Shown here piece by piece: positions 7,792-16,256 of a stretch of 64,000 bases of DNA. Location: positions 248,001 to 312,000 of the forward strand of contig NZ_JAGEPF010000004.1 in the NCBI RefSeq assembly GCF_017573465.1, in the 5' to 3' direction. The DNA is from Actinomadura violacea. Lineage in GTDB: Bacteria; Actinomycetota; Actinomycetes; Streptosporangiales; Streptosporangiaceae. A program made the position numbers and the translations under genes. The notes beneath the pieces are model-generated. The model worked only from the letters and a program-made list of their open reading frames with translations, was not told where the DNA came from and did not search any database. Within the stretch, counting starts at the first letter, position 1, and the number at the start of each line of letters is the position of its first letter.

Positions 7792-9746
7792 CGCCTGAGG
7801 TGGCGCCTGAGGTGACACTGCTCGCCGAGCACGACGACGCGGTGACCGCCCTGCGGATCGTCGCCTGGCCGGGCCGGCGGGCGGTGTTCAGCATCGCCCG
7901 GGACGGGGTCGCGCGGGTGACCGGCCTCGACGACGGCGCCGAGCTCTGCGCCTGGGACGTGCCCGCCGGCGGCTCGTGGGCGATGTCCGGCGGCCCGGAC
8001 CCGCTGCTGATCGGCCGTGCGACGACGTCGGTGTCGGCGTACGCGCCGGACGGCACGCTGCGATGGACCCGCCGGGCGGCGCCTCCCACGTGGACGTGGC
8101 TCTGGACGAGGCTGTGGTGCGGCGCGGAGGCATTCGCCTGCGAGGAGGACGGCGCATACGTCGTGAGGGCGACGGCCGACGGCGCGCCGCTGGGACGGCC
8201 GATGCACGCGCAGGCGATGCTCACCTCGTCCGACGGCACGGCCCTGCGCGCCCTCGTCCCCGACGGAGACGCCGCGCGGCTGGTCGATCCGGTGACCGGT
8301 GCGGAGATCGGCGAGGTGCCATGGCCGGAAGGGACCGTCCCGCTGGGCCTGGCCGGCCCGGACGACCGGTGGCTGCTGGCATCCGGCTCGGAGAGCGCGC
8401 CCGGAGGGTACCTGGACTGGTCTCCCCGCAGGTGGTGGCTCAGCGGGAGCGGGGACGTCCGGCTGTGGGACCGGGAGAGCGGCCGGTGGACGGCGGCGGG
8501 CGGCGCGTTCGCGGTCACCGCCGGGGAGTTCTCGCGGTCGCTGCGCATCGCCGGGGACTGGTACGCGCTGACGGGCACCGGCCAGGAGGAGTGCCGCCTG
8601 CTGCTGTGGCGGCTGCCGGGATGCGAGCCCGCCGCCGAACTCGCCCGCACCGACCTGAGCATCGGCCGCTACCGGAGCCCGTCGCGCGAGCGGGCCGCGG
8701 TGACGGACGACGCGCGGACGCTGGTGATCGGCGGTGACGACGGCAGGGTGGTCCGGGTGGCGCTGCCTTCCGATCCCGCCGCCATGCCCGCGCCGCGGCA
8801 CGAGTACCACTCCGAGGGCGGCGGCTACCACGGCGGTTCTGTGGCGGCCCTCGGCACCGAACCGCCGATCGCGTTCTTCCAGACCGAGCACTACGAGAGC
8901 GACCACAGCTGGGGCCTCCGCCTGGACACCGCCCGGCCGGACTGGTCGTCCGTGCTCTTCGACGCGCACTACGGGCACACCGTCTCCGTCCCCTTCGCAA
9001 GGACCGGCGTCATGAACGGCGAGCCGGTCGCGGCGGTCAACGCGGCGCACGGCTTCGAGACGTGGTCGCCGTCGGGCGGGTACCGGCGCGTCCGTGCGTC
9101 GGTCCCGGCCGAGGACGCGGTCATCGGGACCTGCGACCACGACCGCCCAGCGCTGGCCGCCTGGTTCTTCGACGGCCTCACCGTCTTCCACCTGGACGAC
9201 GGCGAGGTCTGCGAGGACGCCCTGACGCGCCGCGCGGACGACGGCGAGCGGCTCGCGCTGGTGGCCGGACGCCCGGTCGTCGCGCGCCTCGACCCCGGCG
9301 TGGGCATCGAGTACGACGCGCTCGGTACCGAAGGACCCGAGTGGGGCTGGATCCCGCTGGCGGACGACTGCCCACCCGGATGCGCGCCCGAGTGCTGGGG
9401 GAAATGGTCGATCGTCCACGCCGACGACCAGGGCAGGGTCCTGGTCGTGCAGCACGGCGGGGCGATCCACCGGTACGACCTGGCGGCCGAGGCGCACCTC
9501 GGCGCGCCGGTCACCGGCGTGCGCGGGACCTTCCACGGCGCGCGCACCGGCCGGCTGCGGGACCGCGACGTCGTCCTCGTCATGGCGGGCACCGTGCTGT
9601 CGGTCCACGACGCCATGACCGGCGCCCGCCTCGAACGGATCGCGGCGCACACCCGGGTGTTCGACGCGGCCACGACGGGCGACGGGCGGATCGTCGCCAT
9701 GACCGACAACGGCGGACTCATTCACACCGCGCAGACCCCGGCATGA
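7788..9746 (+). CDS. Predicted beta-propeller (WD40-like) protein, function unknown
   Basis: About 652 residues with no signal peptide or membrane segment. Repeating blocks such as VTALRIVAWPGRRAVFSI, DVRLWDRESGRW, TLVIGGDDGRVVRVALP and DAATTGDGRIVAMTDNGG resemble the strand pattern of WD40/quinoprotein-type propeller blades. I recognise no catalytic motif. The GTG at 7788 overlaps the stop of the LuxR gene. A 12-bp near-repeat (GTGACGCCTGAG / GTGGCGCCTGAG) follows immediately and supplies alternative GTG starts at 7800 and 7812, so the exact start is uncertain. Coupling to an STAND-like regulator suggests a sensor or partner protein, which is inference. Confidence 0.7.
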   Translation: MTPEVAPEVTLLAEHDDAVTALRIVAWPGRRAVFSIARDGVARVTGLDDGAELCAWDVPAGGSWAMSGGPDPLLIGRATTSVSAYAPDGTLRWTRRAAPPTWTWLWTRLWCGAEAFACEEDGAYVVRATADGAPLGRPMHAQAMLTSSDGTALRALVPDGDAARLVDPVTGAEIGEVPWPEGTVPLGLAGPDDRWLLASGSESAPGGYLDWSPRRWWLSGSGDVRLWDRESGRWTAAGGAFAVTAGEFSRSLRIAGDWYALTGTGQEECRLLLWRLPGCEPAAELARTDLSIGRYRSPSRERAAVTDDARTLVIGGDDGRVVRVALPSDPAAMPAPRHEYHSEGGGYHGGSVAALGTEPPIAFFQTEHYESDHSWGLRLDTARPDWSSVLFDAHYGHTVSVPFARTGVMNGEPVAAVNAAHGFETWSPSGGYRRVRASVPAEDAVIGTCDHDRPALAAWFFDGLTVFHLDDGEVCEDALTRRADDGERLALVAGRPVVARLDPGVGIEYDALGTEGPEWGWIPLADDCPPGCAPECWGKWSIVHADDQGRVLVVQHGGAIHRYDLAAEAHLGAPVTGVRGTFHGARTGRLRDRDVVLVMAGTVLSVHDAMTGARLERIAAHTRVFDAATTGDGRIVAMTDNGGLIHTAQTPA

Positions 9747-9847
9747 ACGCGATATTGACCGGCATCACCGGCTCCGCTATTCTCCTTTGCGTGACTGCCG
9801 GGTCGGCCATGGGCCACGAGCGAGTGAGGCACCCGGCCTCCGAGTGA
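9743..9847 (+). CDS. Possible 34-residue peptide, hydrophobic N-terminus
   Basis: The ATG overlaps the stop of the propeller gene (ATGA) and opens a 34-codon frame, MNAILTGITGSAILLCVTAG followed by a polar tail. The first 25 residues are hydrophobic and could form a signal or membrane helix. The stop lies inside a 7-bp stem hairpin. The ATGA coupling is the only positive argument; it may equally be a chance frame. Confidence 0.3.
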   Translation: MNAILTGITGSAILLCVTAGSAMGHERVRHPASE

Positions 9848-9890
9848 GCCGGAGGCGGGCGCGCAGCCCGCCCTGCCCTTCCCTTCTTCT
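9836..9890 (+). terminator. Two overlapping alternative hairpins with pyrimidine tail
   Basis: Stem 1 pairs GCCTCCG (9836-9842) with CGGAGGC (9850-9856). Stem 2 pairs GGCGGGC (9854-9860) with GCCCGCC (9866-9872), followed by a C/T-rich run. The two share bases 9854-9856, so they compete. Stem 2 plus the pyrimidine tract resembles an intrinsic terminator for the upstream operon. Confidence 0.45.
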
Positions 9891-9957
9891 TTCATCTTCC
9901 GCATAGCGCGACGTCAGCGGCATGCCCGCGCGACGCCGCCGGCCGCGGACACCTCCC

Positions 9958-10048
9958 TTTTCCGCACGCATTTCAGCGTGCCGTTTCCGCGCACCCTTTC
10001 GCGCACGCCTTTTCCGCGTGCCGCTTTGCGCGCCGTTTCCGCATGCCG
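9958..10048. repeat. Degenerate 12-14 bp tandem repeat, about seven units
   Basis: Successive units start at about 9958, 9971, 9984, 9997, 10010, 10024 and 10036. They follow the pattern TTTCCGCGYGCCG (for example TTTCAGCGTGCCG, TTTCCGCGCACCC, TTTCCGCATGCCG). The tract lies 75 bp upstream of the deazaflavin-reductase start, in a stretch with no credible gene. Its function is unknown. Confidence 0.6.
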
Positions 10049-10122
10049 TTCAACGGCCTGCGCGCCTCCCCTTCCACAATCGCTTCGCCATGCCCGAAAA
10101 CAGAGAGGACGACCACCGCAGA

Positions 10123-10962
10123 ATGGATTTCAACAAGCAGGTCATCGAGGAGTTCCGCGCGAACGGCGGCCGGGTCGGCGGCCCGTTCGAGGGCGGCCGG
10201 CTGCTCCTGCTGACCACCACCGGGGCGCGGACCGGCGCCCCGCGCACCACGCCGCTCGGCTACCTGCCGGACGGCCTCGGACGCGTCCTCGTCATCGCGT
10301 CCGCGGGCGGGTCGCCGAAGCACCCCGCCTGGTTCCACAACATCGTCGCGGATCCCCGCGTGACGGTGGAGAGCGGAGCGTTCAAGTACGAGGCCGAAGC
10401 GGTCGTCCTGGAGGGCGACGAACGGGACCGCGCGTTCGCGCGGGCCGTGGAGAGCGACCCGGGCTGGGCCGAGTACGAGACGAAGTCGGGCCGGACGCTC
10501 CCGGTCGTCGCGCTGGTGCAGACGACCGAGGGGCCGCCGCCCGGGCCGGAGCGCCCCGGCGACATGCTCGTCGCGGTGCACGACGCGTTCCGCGACGAGC
10601 TGCGGCGGATCCGCGCGGAGGTCGCCGCGTCCGGGCCGGTGCTCGGCGCGCAGCTGCGGGTGAACTGCCTGGTGCTGTGCCAGGGGCTCGGCAACCACCA
10701 CGCCGGCGAGGACCTAATGCTGTTCCCGGGCGTCGAGGCGGGACGCCCCGAGCTGGGTCCGGCGCTGGCGCTGATGCGCGAGGAGCACGAGGCGATCAAG
10801 GCGATCCTGGACGCGCTGCAGGCCGTCCTCGCCGCCGGCGCCCCCGACCGGGCCGCCCTCGCCGCCGAGGTGGACCGGCTCACCGCGGACCTGGAGGCGC
10901 ACCTGGACCGGGAGGAGGACGTGCTCGTCCCGGTCCTGAACGCCGCCGCCGGGCCGCGCTGA
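10123..10962 (+). CDS. Deazaflavin (F420)-dependent nitroreductase fused to a hemerythrin domain
   Basis: The protein has 279 residues. Residues 1-135 match the DDN split-barrel family (GGRLLLLTTTGARTGAPRTTPL, SPKHPAWFHNIVADPRV), which binds F420H2 and reduces quinones or nitro compounds. Residues of roughly 145-279 form an HHE/hemerythrin four-helix bundle with candidate di-iron ligands in NHHAGEDLMLFP, REEHEAIK and HLDREEDVLVP. The fusion suggests redox coupled to O2, NO or iron sensing. ATG 10123 (MDFNKQVIEEF) gives the usual family N-terminus. ATG 10090 is in frame and would add 11 residues; neither has an ideal ribosome site (AGAGAGG lies 14 nt from 10123). Confidence 0.85.
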   Translation: MDFNKQVIEEFRANGGRVGGPFEGGRLLLLTTTGARTGAPRTTPLGYLPDGLGRVLVIASAGGSPKHPAWFHNIVADPRVTVESGAFKYEAEAVVLEGDERDRAFARAVESDPGWAEYETKSGRTLPVVALVQTTEGPPPGPERPGDMLVAVHDAFRDELRRIRAEVAASGPVLGAQLRVNCLVLCQGLGNHHAGEDLMLFPGVEAGRPELGPALALMREEHEAIKAILDALQAVLAAGAPDRAALAAEVDRLTADLEAHLDREEDVLVPVLNAAAGPR

Positions 10963-10990
10963 GCACGGCCGCGGCGGCGGGGCACGGAGC

Positions 10991-11839
10991 CTAGGCGGTG
11001 CCGCGCAGGAAGTCCGTGACGAGCCGGTTGAACTCGTCCGCGTGCTCGATCATCGCCCAGTGCCCGCACCGGTTCAGCAGGACGAGCCGACTGTCGGGAA
11101 TGGCGGCGAGCAGGTGGAGCGAGGTCTCGAACGGCACGACGCGGTCGTCGCGTCCGTGGATCAGCAGGGCCGGGACCTGGACGCGCGGCAGCAGCGCGGG
11201 GTCCGCCCAGACCGGGAGCGGCGCCCCCTTCGGCAGTCCGTCGACGTAGTTGCGCAGGTGCTCGGGGCGGGCGAGGGCCGCGTCGGAACGGGCCTCGCAC
11301 AGCTCCGGCGTGGCGAAGCGGGCCGTGTCGAAGCACATGATCTCGACGAGCCGCCGCATGTTGTCCGGGCTCGGGTCGCGGTAGGTCTCGATGAGGACCT
11401 TGAGGCCCTCGGAGGGGCCGCCGCCGGGGGCGAAGAGGGAGGTGACCGGGCCCACCGGCGGCCCCATGGTGACCAGGTGGGTGATCCGGTCCGGGTGCTC
11501 GGTGGCGAGCCGGATCGAGGTCTGCCCGCCCATCGAGTTCCCGACGAACGCGGCCTTGCCGATGCCGAGCGCGTCGAGGAACTGGACGGCCGCCTCGACG
11601 TGGTCGAGGCGGTCGACCGTCGCCGCGTCCGACTCGCCCCAGCCGGGCATGTCCACCGCGTACACGTGGAAGTGCTCGGCGAGGGCCTCGATGTTGCCGG
11701 CGAAGTTGCTCCAGCCCGTCGCGCCGGGGCCGCTTCCGTGCAGCAGGATCACCGGCTGCCCTTCGCCCGCCTCGTGGTAGCGGAGCTTCCAGTCCCTGGT
11801 CTGGACGGTGCGTGCGGCGTCGGCCTGGGTCAGCGGCAT
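10991..11839 (-). CDS. Alpha/beta hydrolase, meta-cleavage product (C-C bond) hydrolase
   Basis: The protein has 282 residues and resembles MhpC/BphD/HsaD enzymes that hydrolyse the dienoate made by extradiol ring cleavage. The oxyanion motif is LLHGSGPGATGWSNF, the nucleophile Ser102 sits in GNSMGG, the acid is about Asp232 (HGRDDRV), and the base is His260 (RCGHWAMIEH). Its ATG overlaps the stop of the dioxygenase gene (ATGA), so the two are coupled. The dienoate hydratase and aldolase that would complete the pathway are not adjacent. Confidence 0.88.
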   Translation of the reverse strand: MPLTQADAARTVQTRDWKLRYHEAGEGQPVILLHGSGPGATGWSNFAGNIEALAEHFHVYAVDMPGWGESDAATVDRLDHVEAAVQFLDALGIGKAAFVGNSMGGQTSIRLATEHPDRITHLVTMGPPVGPVTSLFAPGGGPSEGLKVLIETYRDPSPDNMRRLVEIMCFDTARFATPELCEARSDAALARPEHLRNYVDGLPKGAPLPVWADPALLPRVQVPALLIHGRDDRVVPFETSLHLLAAIPDSRLVLLNRCGHWAMIEHADEFNRLVTDFLRGTA

Positions 11840-12765
11840 CAGCGGGTTTCCTTTCCGGTCGCCTGGGACAGCAGTTCCGCGACGGCCTCGGGCGGCCGGT
11901 GGCCCCAGCTGTGCAGCCGGTCCAGCGTCCTGACCTGCCAGGTGTCGTCGTCGATGAGCAGGCCGCCCCAGCCGTACTCGACGCTGAAGCCGGACGGGGT
12001 CCGCACGTAGAAGCTGAACATGTGGTCGTTGGGGTGCATGCCGAGCGTCATCTCGAACGGCTGCCCGGCGTCCATGCAGCGGTCGTAGGCCATGCCGACG
12101 TCGCGGACGTCGGTCACCTCGACCATGAAGTGGTGGGTCCGCTTCGGGTGCGGCATGTCGCCGAACGCGACCGAGTGGTGGCGCGGGTTGCAGCGCAGGA
12201 AGATCAGGTCGGCGACGGCGCCGGGCGCGAGCTCCTCGACGATCCGGTCGGAGATCCGGAAGCCGAGCAGCCCCTCGTAGAACTCCAGGTAGGTCTCGCG
12301 CGCGACGCCCTTGGACAGCAGCACCTGGTGGCCCGCGCCGCCGGCGCCGGTGACGAAGTCGCCGAGCAGCGTGTCGGAGTGGAACGGGGTGCCGGCGTCG
12401 GCGAAGCCGGTGACCAGCTCGACGCGGTTGCCCATCGGGTCCGCGGTCACCGCGATGCGGTCGACCCTGCGGGAGGCGGCGAGCGCCGCGTCGCCCTCGT
12501 CGACCTCGATGCCGGCGGCGGTGAGCCGGGCGATGAGCGCGTCGAGGGCGGCGTCGCCGGCGACCTCGTAGCCGCTGGCGGCCAGGTCGTCGGCTGGACC
12601 GCGCTCCACGAGCCAGCGGTAGGACTTCCGGTCGGTGCGCAGGGCGATGGCGTCGGCGGTCTTGTCGGCGAGCTGCATGCCCAGCAGCTCAACGCCGAAG
12701 CGCTCCCAGTCGTCGAGGCTGCTCGCCTCGTAGACGACGTAGGCCAGCTCCTTCACTTCGGTCAT
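11839..12765 (-). CDS. Type I extradiol ring-cleavage dioxygenase (BphC/HsaC-like)
   Basis: The protein has 308 residues with two vicinal-oxygen-chelate halves, the standard length for 2,3-dihydroxybiphenyl-type dioxygenases. The Fe(II) ligands appear as His146 (GGAGHQVLL), His211 or 212 (RTHHFMVEV) and Glu263 (GFSVEYGWGG). The acid-base histidine is in RHHSVAF. It cleaves a catechol next to a hydroxyl. The preceding FAD hydroxylase would make the catechol and the following hydrolase would split the product. The start is ATG 12765, and a 41-nt gap separates it from the hydroxylase stop. Confidence 0.9.
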   Translation of the reverse strand: MTEVKELAYVVYEASSLDDWERFGVELLGMQLADKTADAIALRTDRKSYRWLVERGPADDLAASGYEVAGDAALDALIARLTAAGIEVDEGDAALAASRRVDRIAVTADPMGNRVELVTGFADAGTPFHSDTLLGDFVTGAGGAGHQVLLSKGVARETYLEFYEGLLGFRISDRIVEELAPGAVADLIFLRCNPRHHSVAFGDMPHPKRTHHFMVEVTDVRDVGMAYDRCMDAGQPFEMTLGMHPNDHMFSFYVRTPSGFSVEYGWGGLLIDDDTWQVRTLDRLHSWGHRPPEAVAELLSQATGKETR

Positions 12766-12806
12766 CGGCACGTGCTCCTTTCTCGATGCCGCGTCGGGGC
12801 GGTGTG

Positions 12807-14351
12807 TCAGGCGGGGACGGCGAGGCCGGAGACGTCGGCGGCCGCGACGAACCGGTCCGGGCGGACTGCGACGGCGCGGACGCCGTACCGCGCCAGCCAG
12901 GGCAGCAGCACCTCGTCGAGGTCGACCAGCTCGTCCGGTCCCCGCGTGTAGGCGGTCTTCGGGCGGATCGCGATGTAGCGGGCGCCGAGCGCGTCCCAGG
13001 CGGCCCGCTCGTCGGCGGTGAGCAGCCCGGCGGGGTCGGTGTCCGCGCCGAGCAGCACGAAGCCGTCGCCGAGCAGGTCGTCGAGGCGCGCCATCCGCCC
13101 GGCCGTGTCGCCCGCGACGGGCTGCGGGACCATCCGGCCGACGATGCTCGCGTCGCCGACCGGCCCGCGGATCCAGCCCGCCTCCAGCACCGGCGGCGCG
13201 ATCAGCGGCGGTTCGAACGGCGTGACGGTGCCCTCCGGCACCCGGTTCATCTCCTCGATCTCCGCCGGGGTCGCCTCCTGCTTGATGACCCGGCCGAGCC
13301 CGACGGCGAGACCGGTGTAGAACGCGGCGTTCGGCCGCCGCTCGGTCTCGTAGGTGCCGAGCCAGCTCTCGTCGAGCTCGCCCTTGAGGACGCGGGCCAT
13401 CTTCCAGCCCAGGTTGTGGGCGTCCCGCATCCCGGTCTGCATCCCGGCACCGGCCCACGGCGGCATGAGGTGGGCGGCGTCGCCGGCGAGGAAGACCCGG
13501 CCGCTGCGCCAGGTGTCGGCCATCCGGGTGTGGTGGCGGTAGAAGGCCCACTGGTGGATCGAGACGTCGTCGGTGGTGACGCCCAGCGCCTTCAGCAGCG
13601 GCCACACGTCGTCCTCGGACGCGAAGTCGGCCTCGGTCTCGTGCGGCGCGAGCGGGATCTCCCAGCGGTGGTTGCCGGCGGACAGCGCGATGTCGACGAC
13701 CGGGCGCTTGCCGTCGGACCAGAACGTGAGGAAGTCGCGGTCGGGCCACCAGCGCTTGACGCGGCAGTCGATGACGATCCACTGCACGTCGATCGTGTCG
13801 CCGTCCAGGCGGCTGCCGATCATGGCGCGGGTGGCGCTGCCGCCGCCGTCCGCGCCGATCGCGTACCGGGCGCGGACGGTGCGCGCCTCCCCCGTCGCGG
13901 CGTCCGTCGTGGTCACCGTGACGCCGTCGGCGTCCTGCTCCAGCCCGGTCACCTCGGCGCCGTACCGGACGTCGATCAGGTCGCCGTGCTCGGCGGCGCA
14001 CGCGCGCAGCTCCGCCTCCATGACCGGCTGGTAGATGTTGTAGAAGCGGGGCCCCGGGCCGAGCGCCGACGGCGGATGCTCGACGCGCATGATCTCGGTG
14101 CCGTCGTAGGTCACCCAGCGCAGCGCCCGCTGCGGCTCGATCACCTTGGCGATCCGCTCGCCGATGCCGAGGCTCTGGAGGATCCGCATCGTCCAGTCGT
14201 TGACGGTGACGGCGCGGGCGCGCGGGTAGATGTCGCGGTCCCGCTCGAACGCGACCGCCGAGACGCCGTGCCTGGCGAGGGTCAGGGCGGCGGTCACGCC
14301 GGTGGGGCCGTAGCCGACGATCGCGACGTCGGCGTCGAAATGCTGGGTCAT
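12807..14351 (-). CDS. FAD-dependent aromatic hydroxylase (MhpA-like)
   Basis: The protein has 514 residues. It carries the N-terminal FAD motif VAIVGYGPTGVTAALTLARHG ending in FERD, the second FAD motif GRVFLAGDAAHLMPPWAGAG, and MRDAHNLGWKM. This is the class A flavoprotein monooxygenase layout of 3-(3-hydroxyphenyl)propionate hydroxylases. It uses NAD(P)H and O2 to hydroxylate a phenol to a catechol. It is the first gene of a three-gene catabolic operon and faces a TetR gene across a palindromic operator at 14382-14403. The natural substrate (phenylpropanoid or other aromatic) is not determined. Confidence 0.88.
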   Translation of the reverse strand: MTQHFDADVAIVGYGPTGVTAALTLARHGVSAVAFERDRDIYPRARAVTVNDWTMRILQSLGIGERIAKVIEPQRALRWVTYDGTEIMRVEHPPSALGPGPRFYNIYQPVMEAELRACAAEHGDLIDVRYGAEVTGLEQDADGVTVTTTDAATGEARTVRARYAIGADGGGSATRAMIGSRLDGDTIDVQWIVIDCRVKRWWPDRDFLTFWSDGKRPVVDIALSAGNHRWEIPLAPHETEADFASEDDVWPLLKALGVTTDDVSIHQWAFYRHHTRMADTWRSGRVFLAGDAAHLMPPWAGAGMQTGMRDAHNLGWKMARVLKGELDESWLGTYETERRPNAAFYTGLAVGLGRVIKQEATPAEIEEMNRVPEGTVTPFEPPLIAPPVLEAGWIRGPVGDASIVGRMVPQPVAGDTAGRMARLDDLLGDGFVLLGADTDPAGLLTADERAAWDALGARYIAIRPKTAYTRGPDELVDLDEVLLPWLARYGVRAVAVRPDRFVAAADVSGLAVPA

Positions 14352-14381
14352 ACGGGCTCCGGGGCGGCTTCGGATCAAGTA

Positions 14382-14403
14382 TTGGACCGATCGTTCGGTA
14401 CAA
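14382..14403. promoter_or_regulatory. TetR-type palindromic operator between hydroxylase and regulator
   Basis: The core is ACCGA-TCGT-TCGGT (14386-14399), flanked by TTG and CAA that extend the symmetry to 22 bp with few mismatches. It lies 31 bp upstream of the hydroxylase start and 93 bp upstream of the TetR gene, where one repressor dimer could control both directions. Confidence 0.65.
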
Positions 14404-14495
14404 CAGTGGCCACCCTCACATGCTTCCCGGACGGCTGTCCACGAGATTCCGCTGTGCAGAAAACGTCGGCGGACCGCGGGCGGAGCAGGGCATCT

Positions 14496-15152
14496 ATGCT
14501 TCGACGCGTGGTGGAGGAGAAGACCGGCAACCGCCGTGGCCGCAGGTCCCGGGAGGAGATCCTGGACGTCGCGTCCCGGATCATGGCGGAGCGCGGCTAC
14601 GCCGCCACCTCACTGTCGGTGCTCAGCCGCGAGACCGGCCTGCCGAAGAGCGCGGTGTACCACCACTTCGAGTCCAAGGCGGGGCTGCTGTCGGCGGTCA
14701 TGGCGCGCGGCGCCGAGGAGTTCTACGCGGCGATGCGGCGGGCCCAGGCGGGCGGCCCCGAGGGTGGCACCCCGCGCGAGCGGCTGACCTGGTACCTGCT
14801 GCGCACCGGCGAGGTGTTCCTGGCCCGCCAGGAGTTCCTGCGCCTGCACCTCATCCTGGTCATGAGCGCCGAGGCCGCCGAGGCCGAGGTCGACTCGATC
14901 ATCGAGCGGGTGCGCCGCGACGGCCGCGCGCACATGAACCGGATGATCGCGCTGTCGTTCGCGCCGGAGGGCGAGGAGATCGCGCAGGCCGTCGCGGACC
15001 GGCTGGACTACTTCGGCATCGCCGGGTTCGACGGCGCCTTCGTCGCCATGCAGGCCGAACCCCACCGTGACCTGCCCGACCAGATGCGGCTGCTCGCCGA
15101 GGCGATCGCCGCGCTCGGCGAGGCGCGGGCCGCCGAACTGCGCGCCCGCTGA
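14496..15152 (+). CDS. TetR-family transcriptional regulator
   Basis: The protein has 218 residues. The N-terminal helix-turn-helix is typical (REEILDVASRIMAERGYAAT, then LSRETGLPKSAVYHHFESK). The C-terminal half is a helical ligand-binding domain. It is divergent from the aromatic-degradation operon and separated from it by the palindrome at 14382-14403, so the simple model is local repression relieved by an aromatic substrate or CoA thioester. In-frame GTG codons at 14508 and 14511 are possible alternative starts. Confidence 0.9.
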   Translation: MLRRVVEEKTGNRRGRRSREEILDVASRIMAERGYAATSLSVLSRETGLPKSAVYHHFESKAGLLSAVMARGAEEFYAAMRRAQAGGPEGGTPRERLTWYLLRTGEVFLARQEFLRLHLILVMSAEAAEAEVDSIIERVRRDGRAHMNRMIALSFAPEGEEIAQAVADRLDYFGIAGFDGAFVAMQAEPHRDLPDQMRLLAEAIAALGEARAAELRAR

Positions 15153-15191
15153 ACGGCGCCGGCGGCCCGGCTTCGGGGCGGCGGGGCCGGG

Positions 15192-16256
15192 TCAGAGGAG
15201 GCCGCGGCCGGTGATCAGCGGCAGGTCGAGGGCGGTGAGCAGCCCGGGCGGCGCCTCGACGACCGCGGGGACCGCGTTGACCAGCCGCATCGCGGTCGCC
15301 TTCAGGCCCGCGGTGTTGTGGTCGCCGTCGCCGCCGAGCAGCTGGAGGTCGACGGTGTAGTCCGGCTCGCCGCGCACCTCGACCCGGTAGCAGCCGGCGC
15401 CGGCGGGCTGCGGCCAGTCCGGGGCGAGGTCGTCGCGCAGCCGGGTGACGTGCTCCAGCACGAGCACGGGCTCGCCGCCGCGCATTCCGCGCACCTCGAA
15501 GCGCAGCGCGGCGGCGGTGCCCTTCTCGACCGTCCCGGCGGACACCTCGAAGGTCTCGGGGGCGGGCAACCGGGTGTAGTGCTCGGTGACCTCGTCCAGC
15601 TCGACGCCGAGCCCGGCGGCGAGCTGGCGGACGACGCTGCCCCACGCCATCGTCAGCACGCCCGGCTGCAGCAGCATCGGCGTCTCGTCGAGGGACCGGC
15701 CGAAACCCATGATGTCGAACAGGACGGTGCCCTGGTCGTAGGTGGCGTAGTTGAGGATCTCCATGCAGCGGACCTGGTCGATCCGCTCGCTGATGCCGGT
15801 GACGGCCAGCGGCAGCGCGTCGTTGGCGAAGCCGGGGTCGATGCCGTTGACGAACAGCGACGCGCCGCCCGCCTCCGCCGCCTCCCGCACCGGATCGGAC
15901 ATCTCCGGCGGGACGACGCCGTCGGGGAACTGCAGGAACACCGGGCTGCTGGAGACGACGTTGACGCCCGCGCGCAGGATGCGGCACAGGTCGTCGATGG
16001 CCTCCATCAGCCGGACGTCGGCCATCGAGGTGTAGACGACGCAGTCGGGGCGCAGCGCGAGCAGCTCCTCCTCCGACCCGGTCGCGGCGACGCCGAGCTC
16101 GCGGCCGAGCCCGGCCAGCTCGCCGGCGTCCTTCCCGTACTTGGCGGGGTTCGACACCCACACCCCGGCGAGTTCGAGGTCGGGGCGGGCGTCGATGCCC
16201 GCGATCGCGTGCCGGCCGACGTTGCCGGTGCTCCACTGGACGACGCGGTACGTCAC
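15192..16256 (-). CDS. NAD(P)-dependent oxidoreductase of the dihydrodipicolinate-reductase-like family
   Basis: The protein has 354 residues. The N-terminal Rossmann motif is [17 protein letters not shown], followed by [19 protein letters not shown]. This is the pattern of the actinobacterial amine-dehydrogenase/diaminopentanoate-dehydrogenase-like group often seen near lipid and steroid genes. The substrate is unknown. GTG 16256 overlaps the SDR stop (GTGA) and has CTGGAGG a few bases before it. It is therefore co-transcribed from the promoter at 17088-17117, which carries a KstR-type box. Confidence 0.75.
   Translation of the reverse strand: MTYRVVQWSTGNVGRHAIAGIDARPDLELAGVWVSNPAKYGKDAGELAGLGRELGVAATGSEEELLALRPDCVVYTSMADVRLMEAIDDLCRILRAGVNVVSSSPVFLQFPDGVVPPEMSDPVREAAEAGGASLFVNGIDPGFANDALPLAVTGISERIDQVRCMEILNYATYDQGTVLFDIMGFGRSLDETPMLLQPGVLTMAWGSVVRQLAAGLGVELDEVTEHYTRLPAPETFEVSAGTVEKGTAAALRFEVRGMRGGEPVLVLEHVTRLRDDLAPDWPQPAGAGCYRVEVRGEPDYTVDLQLLGGDGDHNTAGLKATAMRLVNAVPAVVEAPPGLLTALDLPLITGRGLL

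Noticed and set aside
15153..15191. Terminator between TetR and the convergent oxidoreductase
   Set aside because: CCCGGC/GCCGGG arms can pair, but the spacing is long, there is no T tract, and GC-rich DNA gives such pairs by chance.
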